Shown: piece after piece, positions 12,001 to 21,000 of the stretch
Layout of the letters: each line of letters starts with the position of its first letter
Numbering within the stretch: position 1 is the stretch's first letter
Source: Thalassia testudinum
Taxonomy: Eukaryota; Streptophyta; Magnoliopsida; Alismatales; Hydrocharitaceae
Direction of reading: 5' to 3'
DNA length: 64,000 nt
NCBI GenBank assembly: GCA_037157565.1
Contig: JAZHRO010000054.1
Span: forward strand, 14,491,501 to 14,555,500
Translations under genes and position numbers: made by a program
Notes under the pieces: generated by a model
The model's input: the letters and a program-made list of their open reading frames with translations, nothing else
Database searches by the model: none
Told to the model about the DNA's origin: nothing

Positions 12001-15000
12001 CGCCATTGAAATTTCTGATCACAGGGCCACTGCAATGTTAATTTTTAGTGAGAGAGTAAAGTCTCTCTTTCTTTATTTTGGAAGGGAGATTGAAGTCTTT
12101 CATCAGGGTAAAAAGAGAATATGCTCATGTGAAGGAGATAAGAGCATGAAAAATGCTATTTCCCTCGGTAATAGTTGGTGATCTGAAGTGCAACTAAATG
12201 GAAAGCACATATTCGCCATGGCTGATGATATAGGGGTTACATGTGTTTTTCTTAGGGGTTTTCTGCTCATGCTTATTGTTTACCATAGACAAAAATTATT
12301 TTTTTATTATATTATATATGAGTAGAGGTTTGAAGGTAATGGTTCTATGCTTAATCTCAAGCTAATCAATCCACCACGTATAGATTGTACATAACTTGGC
12401 ATTTCATTAAGACAAATCACATATAGGTCCACTATCATTTCACGTGCGATTTACCTTTTCTAAAAAAAAAATCACATGTGATTTAGGGACATAAAAAGGA
12501 AACATCCATGTTGAGATGGGAAACAACTGGACATATCATTCAAAACATGCACAATATGTATACATTGTTGCTGAATGGTGCAATCTAAATGCAAACTTAA
12601 GACGGTTATGCAACCGACACAGAATTTGATAAAATTCCATAAATTGAACTCAAACAAAAACAACAATGGGTCCCAGATTGCAACTGAATATGGTAACCAA
12701 CTCTTTCAATCAACCAAAGTAGGTGCTAACCCTGATAGTGCACAAAGTTGGTAACCAACTCCTTGTGCTCCCTATCAAGCTGCAGAGTTATAAATGTTCT
12801 CACAAAGAAATCCCGAAATAACAAATACAATGAGCAAAAGGGACATGACAATAGGCTGTATACAAGATAGTTTTACCCAAAATTGAGGAGCACGTGCAGC
12901 AGTCTTAAAGCTGAACTGCTGCAGGGACTGCTTGAGTCGAAGGGCACTGGCAGCAGGGTAGTGAGAACACGGCAGAGCTGCAGAAGCACGGTGGTGGTTT
13001 AGAGGGTCAGTGGTGACAGTTTTGACAGCATAGGTAGCAGCTGAGAAACTGGGACCATGGGGCGATGAGTACAGAATTTGAGAAGGTGGTTGCAAATGCT
13101 CAGAAGGGAGGCATCTGGAGTGCCCTTTTGCAAGTGGACATGAGACGTGGTCATTATCTTGGGCTATCATTTATCTTTGTTCATTCCTTCTGCCATAAGT
13201 AAAGCTTTTCTCTAGGCACTTTTAAAAAACTGGCCTACTCAACCAATAAATCCACCACATTTTTGAGGTAGACCTTCACTAAGTACAAAATATTGAAGCT
13301 CTATTTACCAAGCCTGCTCCAGACCAACCATTTAGCATTTCTCAAGTGACTTTGTTCATATAAAATTACTTGATCACAATTTCTCAAGTTCATTGTGGGA
13401 ACTTTTTTTTTCTGAACGAAATTCACATAAAACTTATATATTGGAATATCATTGGAACCTATGATATGGAAACAATCTCTTGTGAAAGGGCAGGGTAAGG
13501 CTGCAAACAGAAGACCCAAAGCAGTTCATCCCTTCCCTGGACCCTACAAAAAAACAGGAGCTTTGTGCACCAGGCTGTGCTAAGGTGTTTATTATACTTC
13601 AATTAGAAGTTTGTTCATAACTTCTATATAATATGTGACATCACTAAAATGCTAAATAGCTTCGTTCAAGAAGGTTAGATTGCAAATTTGCATCTGTAGT
13701 GCATATTTTTTTTCCAGAAGGAAAAGGATGGTCACCGAGGTCAGTGATCAATTCATCCAGGATTTTTTACACTAGTGTTTCCCACAATCGGTATACATGG
13801 ATACGTCAACAAATGCTCTGCCTAGTTGGTAAGCTATTGGGTTAATACCAGCTATGGGCTTTGATGGTCTAAGTTTTTCAGTTCTTTTTTTTCAATAAAC
13901 TAAGTTTTTCAGTTCTGATAGCACCCAGATATCCAATATGTCTATAATTGTGTAAATAATAATCATAACCCAAAAAAAAGTGTTAGAGAAAATCAGAAAT
14001 TAGTATTAGAATTATTTTGTTATTTCCTATTTTATTTCATTCTAAAATTTAGCGATATGTTTTAAGATTGATAGAGATTTGATAGGGGTATGATGTGATA
14101 TGATTTGTTTACTTTCTAGTAGAATTAGAATTGGATCCTTCTCTATATAAAGGGAGCAACTCCATGTTTTGTTCTTTTAGCTTCAATAATAAAAGTTTCC
14201 ATCCTCCAAATCTCCACGTGATATCAAAGTGGGTCCTTGGATATTTAGAATCCACATGCTCTCCACTGATTTCTAGGGACAACACTGACCCCCTCTCTGC
14301 CCCGGGGCACATATGAACCCCTTGGCGTGTGTTCTAGCGACATCGTGCATCACTGAGTGCCACCCGAAGAATGCCAAAGCATGGTCCTTGGCCTATCTCC
14401 TCTCCATCACCGATCCCCGGCAATTGTGTTGGGATGTTGGCCTTCTCCATCGTGTGGACCCCTCAAACTAGCAACCAACCTCGCTACATGGTTACGCGAT
14501 CCCATGCAAATCGCCTAACCAAGTCTTTGAACCAGTCTCAACCGAATTCTTTGATTCGGTCTTCATCAGTTCTGCTTCATCTATGAGAAGCAGGTACATG
14601 GGCAACGCTATGGCTGAAGGAGATTCTTCGATGGTGACTTCTGAAGCCAAAATCTTGTTTGGGACAGCCATGATGATGTTGGTTATGCAACTTACTTTCA
14701 AATTCCAAAAATCTTGGTTGTTAGAAGATGGTTTCCATGATTTTGTGAGGACAAAATGGAATGAAGTGCCAAGCTCCTCATCTACCACGTGTACTCTTGC
14801 TTTTAAGATATAATCTATTAGATCTACCTTAATTCAGTATAGAAAAGGATTCAGAGGCAATAGGGAATGACTAAGAAACAGTGCTTTGGAGGTGATTCAT
14901 GAGCTCGATAGGAAGGAGGATGCTGGCCCTATGGAGGAAGCTAAGATTGCTGAGAGACGTAGGCTACAAGAGGTGGTTCCTGTGGAAGATCAAAAGAGAG

Positions 15001-18000
15001 AAATGGATAGGAGGCAAAAGTCGTGCCAGTTGTGGTTGAAGGAAGAGGAATTCAATCCTCGCTTCTTTCATCTTACGGCGAGTAATAGAACAAAATTGAT
15101 TGCTTCTCTTCGTGTAGGGGAGGAGTTCCTTGATCAAAGAGATCATATTGTTGCTGCTTTGAGTCACTACCATGAGTTCACTAGATGAAGGCCTATGGGA
15201 TTGTGGCAACTGCAATCATTAAATATGTGTGCTCTCTAGATGAAGGAATGAAAGCTAGTTTGGTCAAGGAGGTGTCCAAAGAGGAGGTGTTGTTGGCTAT
15301 GAGAAGGCTTAAGGTGGAAGATGCTACTGATCCTAATGGCTTGCAGGTTTTCTTCTTTAGGGAGTTTTTGGATGTTGCTGGGTTGGATTTCATGGCCATG
15401 GTGAATGAGTTCTTTGAAGGGAATCGAGGCTTCGAGGGACTAAACAGATTTTATTTCTTTCGATTACCTAAGAAGGCTAGTGCTAAGACCATTGATGAGT
15501 ATAAATCGATAGCTTAGTCAAATGCAGTGTACTTGAATGTAGCAAAGGTGTTGGTAAACATGCTACGTGAAGTTTTGCCTCATATTACTAATCCTATACA
15601 ATGTGCTTTTATTAGTGAGGGATCACTATAGGAGTCCATCTTAGTAGAGGAGATGGTTGCTGCTTGACGAAGATTGGGGTAATCTTCTTTCTTATGGAAA
15701 GTTGATTTTTCTAATGCCTATGACTTGGTGTCTTGGGCCAACTTGTGGGAAATTATGAAGATGAGTTTTCCAAAGGCTTAAGTGAGTTGGATGAAGAGGT
15801 GGGTCACCACTACATCTTTTGACGTTTTAGTAAATGGGAGACCAAATGACTCTCAGACTCAACCCCAGCGTAGGGTGAGACAAGGTTGTCTGCTAGCACC
15901 TTTGCTTTTTAATTTGACGACAAATACCTTAGCTGCTTTAACCATCAAAGCAAGTGAGGGAGGGGTGCCTCTTTTTTTCTTCCGATCCTAGGTAATGGTC
16001 ATTCATTTAGATTTTGGAATGATGATTGATCAGAAAGTGGGAAGCTCTCAAATTTATTTCCATGGGTTTACAACTTGATTGAGGATAAGAATGCATTGGT
16101 TAGTGACATTTAGGACTCCTCATCCTCATCTTGGTCATCGATGATTCAGGCATGACTGATGCTAAATTTCTTGATTTTCAAAATATCATGATTAAGATTG
16201 CAGAGTTACATCTTGATATGTCTACACTCGACCGTATCGAATGATTGAATGGGAGGCTTTTGGTCTGCAAGGTGTATAAGCTTTTACATGGCGCAGTTGA
16301 TCCCCCAGGTGTGCTTGAGACTGATTGTGCTTCGTTTTGAAAGCTAGAGGTACCTTTAAAGGTCCAGATTTTTTTGTGGCTCCTAAGAAGAGAGAAGTTG
16401 GTCACAAGAGTGTTCAAAAGTGCTCAGGCCCCTTGATGCAGATTTGTCTTGCCCTATGTGTGGCTCGAATAATGAAGATATCGAGTTCTCTGCTGAGATG
16501 TGGAGAAGTGTACAACAGCCACATGTGGATTCCACTTCACTTAATGGATTCTGGACCAATTTTAGAAGCATGGTCCATGCATCAACTACTGATAAGATAA
16601 AGGTGTTGTCTTTAGGTGTGTGTGGATTCAAAGGAAATCAATGTCGCAACATGTCGATGACGTGTTGCATGTTGCTAGAAGAAACCATGTCGATATGTAT
16701 AAGGTTTCGCTTTTCTCCCATTTCGCCTGACATGTAGTGGATATTATTGGATATTGACGACATGTCAGTAAAATGGGCAAGCTTCAAAGCGAAAATGTCA
16801 AAATGTCGTCGACATGGAGTGATATGTCGCCTGTGTTGGCAATCATTTATGTTGTTGTGGCTGCTATCACCATGCAGCCTATGCCATTACCGTTGCCACT
16901 AGCCCACCATCATGCCCCTGCCATTTTTGCGACCGCTACTGCTGCTGTTGCTTTGCCACTTCAATGGCTGGAAAAAAGTTCCTTGTAGGGAGTTAGGGAG
17001 GAGACATGGTGGTCGGTGGGTCTATGTTGGGTAACACGCCTACTTGCACGAAGGATAGAGGGAGAAGGGAGGAGGTTCAACTTCATGGTTGAGTGGACGA
17101 GGGTATAGTGGTCGTGGAACCGTGGGTGACATGGAGTGAGGTGGTGGGTTGGGTGTAGTTGAGAAGTGAGGAGAAGAGAAGATGAAGTTTGATCCTATTG
17201 AAGAGAATCAATAATTTAAGAGATGTATTGTTCAGGTCGAGAATCATGAGGAGGGTGTCATTGAGAACAATGGAAAGGCAATAGATGAGAAAGAGAGGGG
17301 GTTCTTCATAAAAATGCAAAAATAATTAATCGCACTATTTGCATCAGCAGATATCTTTATAAAAAACACAAAAAAATAATCAGGAACTTCTTTGTAAAAA
17401 TTTCATAAATAATTAATCAAATACTAACTCTATCGATATGCCAAGAACAATAATTAATCGAACGTTTCTATTATGTTTTCATTCAAAATATATGATTTTG
17501 ATCTTCTAGGCAATTGTTCATGCATGCAATAGTTATTAAAATGTTCATTTTCATCAAATTTGTGATATTTAGGGGTCATTATGGATCTTTTCAAGCGATT
17601 TCCCTAAAATTTTGTCGATGTCAACGACATGTCAGCAAAATGCCCCCTTTTTGACCTATCAACATCGACATTTAAAACCTTTGATCCGACAAAATAATGT
17701 ATTTTCCATATGAAAGAGGGCATGGGTAGAAAATGTGGTGAGGGAGGCTTTCTTTGTTTCAGATTTGTGGCTGCAACACCTATAAGTCCATTCCTTGAAC
17801 CTTTGATCTAATGATTATCGACCTCCAATAATATCTTTTTACTTCTTAAAAAAAATGTGCCTATTAAAAAAATAGATGAGAAGGCTATTAATAAGTGCAA
17901 AAAATGTACCTATTAAAAAAATAGATGAGAAGGCTATTAATAAGTGCCTCACGGTGGATAACCATAGCATCCAGGATATAGATATTTCCAATTGACATGA

Positions 18001-21000
18001 TCAAGCTGCAATCAACTGGTATCATACTCGATTCAATTTCAGGACCTTTTACAAGTACCAATTGGCATATAAAGTGTACATATCAAAAAAGAAAATGCTG
18101 AATTACATTAAATCTATTAGTTGCTTTAATAACAATGAAACAAAGTATAACCTGTTTAGCCTTCAGCATACTGTCAAATAGGTGATGCAAGTCTTCTAGT
18201 TGTTCGGAGGAAGCATGGACAGATGATGAAACAAGAACCTCCAAAACATTTGACAAGCCAGTCAACAGATAACCAAATTTTGAAATGGAAGCCAACTGAA
18301 TATCCAACTGCCCCTTGCGAGTATCTGATCCCTTGTCAAGTGTTTCATAAAAAGCAAATTGAGTGGAAGCAAATAATACATATGCAAAATCTAGAAAGCA
18401 ACATGACCTTGTTCTAGTATATCTTTAAAGCCTATTTATTTTTTGATTTATAGACAATTAAAATTTTTTTTCATTTTTTATTTTATTTTGTTGTCAATTT
18501 TTTGATGTGAGAGACAAACTTATTTTAATTAGTTTGACTTCTTTTGACTTTTCAGAAAGAGAAGGATGACTACTCAAGAAGTGTTCGTTTTGGTCAGTTT
18601 TTGTGGTATCTCACTTAGTATCTGATACTTTAAATAAGACCACCTAAAAAATTACATGATATGCTATATAACCAATTTGTTTCTACCCAAAACAATGTAT
18701 TACCTAATATGCTATATGGCCAATTTGTTTTTAGCCCAAACATGTAATCTTCCTTGTCCTCTGGCTAAACTGCACCTCAATATTATTCTTGAAAGAATAT
18801 TTTGCCTTCATTTTTTTCCCATGAGGATTTTAAAACTGCAAAACCACCATCTGTTTTTAGTCCAAATAATGTAATCTTCCTTATCCTCAGGCCAAATTGC
18901 ACCTCAATATTATTCTTCAAAGAATATTTTGCCTTCATTTTTTTCCATGAAGATTTAAAACTGTGAAACCACCATCGATCTATGCTTTTCTCAGATCAAA
19001 TTCTGCATACTAGGTTTCCAAAGTATGAATTTCAATTTAGAGAGTCAAAATTAGTCCCTAATAAAAAAGCTGTGCTCTATAACTCGTGATCCAAAAGCAG
19101 TTGCTTTCAGAAAGATTGATTTCAGATAATGTCTTCATAAATCATGCCATGATATTCTTTTCAAACTGATATTCACATATACTGAAACTCAAATTTACAA
19201 GAAAGCCAGACTTGTTCCTGAGAAGTTTCATCCGGGTCTAGTGAAATAAATGAATGCAAAGAAACCTTATTCATCATGCTACTACAGAGCTTCCATCTGT
19301 CACATGTAAGCATCCCTGTCTAGCACCATACTATATGGAGAATTACCTCAGAAAGAAAAAGAAAAGAAGATCAAGAAGAAGAAGAATAAGGGGGAAAAAA
19401 ACTACGTCAAGAATGGAAAACATTAGATTCACCAACCTCAAGGTTATAGAAATAATCAGTAATTATATTAAGAAGCAGTCTTAAGTAGAATCTAAAGTAT
19501 GTGTTGCTTTTATGATTTGATATCATTATGCTTTGGTGAATTATTCCATAGGTAATAACATGCAAGATCCAGTCAAGTAGCAAGTAATGGAAAGCCAACT
19601 AAACATCCTATAAGCTGCACGGTATTAAAAAAAATCAGGATACATATCTCACGAAGATCAGACAAGATTGTTTCAAACTTTTGTTTGCACCAATCTTTCA
19701 CAACCATTTCATCCAGAAGGAAGGCGAGCATAGGATCACTAGAGACAGCACCTTCATCCATACAAACATCTGTGATATCTATTAGACTTGTTAAGTTACC
19801 AAAAGTAGAGCTCTCTATAATCTAACAGTTATGAGTGGATAGAATTACTATCTGTTAATGTTAATTAAGAAAAACTTTAAGGATACAATGGCAAACTAAG
19901 GAAGTGAGATTGTTCTCCAAGGCAACATCAAATAAATGATAAAGTCTCTGAATGTCAGCCAACCCATGCATCCTGTCATGTTGCTTCTCTTGAAGCCTAT
20001 CATCATGGCGTTTAGAAATAAGACCGGCTTCAATGCACTTATTGTACAAGCGAAGGCGTCTTGGATCACCCTTTCCCACCGGAATAGCAGTTCTGCAAAT
20101 TGGGCACACATCGCACCTCTGACTGCATTCAGCGCATAAGGAGGAATGACCACATGAGCTTAACACATGCTGCACGTATCGCCCACAGCTGCTCAAGTCT
20201 CTTGTAGCCCGGCAATGCTCAACTTTTGCTTCACGGCATAACTCAATGGGATGAATTGACGCCAAGCGCTCCAAAGCTTCCTAACAAATTACAAGCAGAT
20301 CAAAACAACTCTTAAAAAGAACCATCCGATAGCTAGTAGCTCACTAACAAACACAAAGCTCTGAGAAGCAAGCGGAAACAAGTTTAGCAGCTTCAAATGG
20401 AAGCATTAGAACTTATTATTATTAATCGCACATAAATCAAAGACAACTAATAAGATCTAAAACGGCCCAGGGGTCTGTTACTCTGTTACTAAGAAAACCT
20501 CATTACAACATTTCTGAAGATCCCATCATCTTTCATAATCACGCCATTAAATTTCGCAACCTATCAAACACATGAGAAAGCCCGCCAGCAGGTACAAGTA
20601 CAACTACATCAAGCTACACAAGAATGCAGATGCTCCATCCAACACAATACGCACCCCCTAATTGTACAGCATATCCACATTTCTCTGCTATAGCCGAATT
20701 TCTCTTCTGGTACTTCATAATGCACATGTATAAGCATGTGTATGCAACTGAGCAGTTTCAGAGCCAAACAATCGATTAATTACATGTTACTGAATCTGCA
20801 CCCAATCTTGGACAAAATCTAAGCATACATTCTTTTTCCCACGTCCTCTTTTTTCTCAAATAAAGACGAAGACGAAACCAAAATGCGTGCGTGTTTGTAT
20901 GCCTCTAAGCAGTTTAAAACTAAACCCAAGTGGGAACGAAATAGCTGTAAGACCTCACTCATTCAGTTACAGAGCGAGACCTGACCTCCGATAAAACCTC

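Larger units (their letters stand above)
10594..18151 (-). other. HOS1 intron 4 (7.6 kb, contains retroelement debris)
   Basis: It runs from donor GTTATA after exon 4 to acceptor TCTTCAG before exon 5. Positions 10,594-13,980 are AT-rich with no domain I recognise; an open frame at 12,775-13,170 (minus) has no family resemblance. A copia-type LTR, a plus-strand LINE remnant, a subterminal-repeat region and a tandem duplication occupy 13,981-17,947. All are antisense or non-coding relative to HOS1. Confidence 0.8.

Noticed and set aside
12775..13170. 131-aa minus-strand ORF in intron 4
   Set aside because: No recognisable family, no splice-phase fit with HOS1 exons 4 and 5, which join directly in phase 0.
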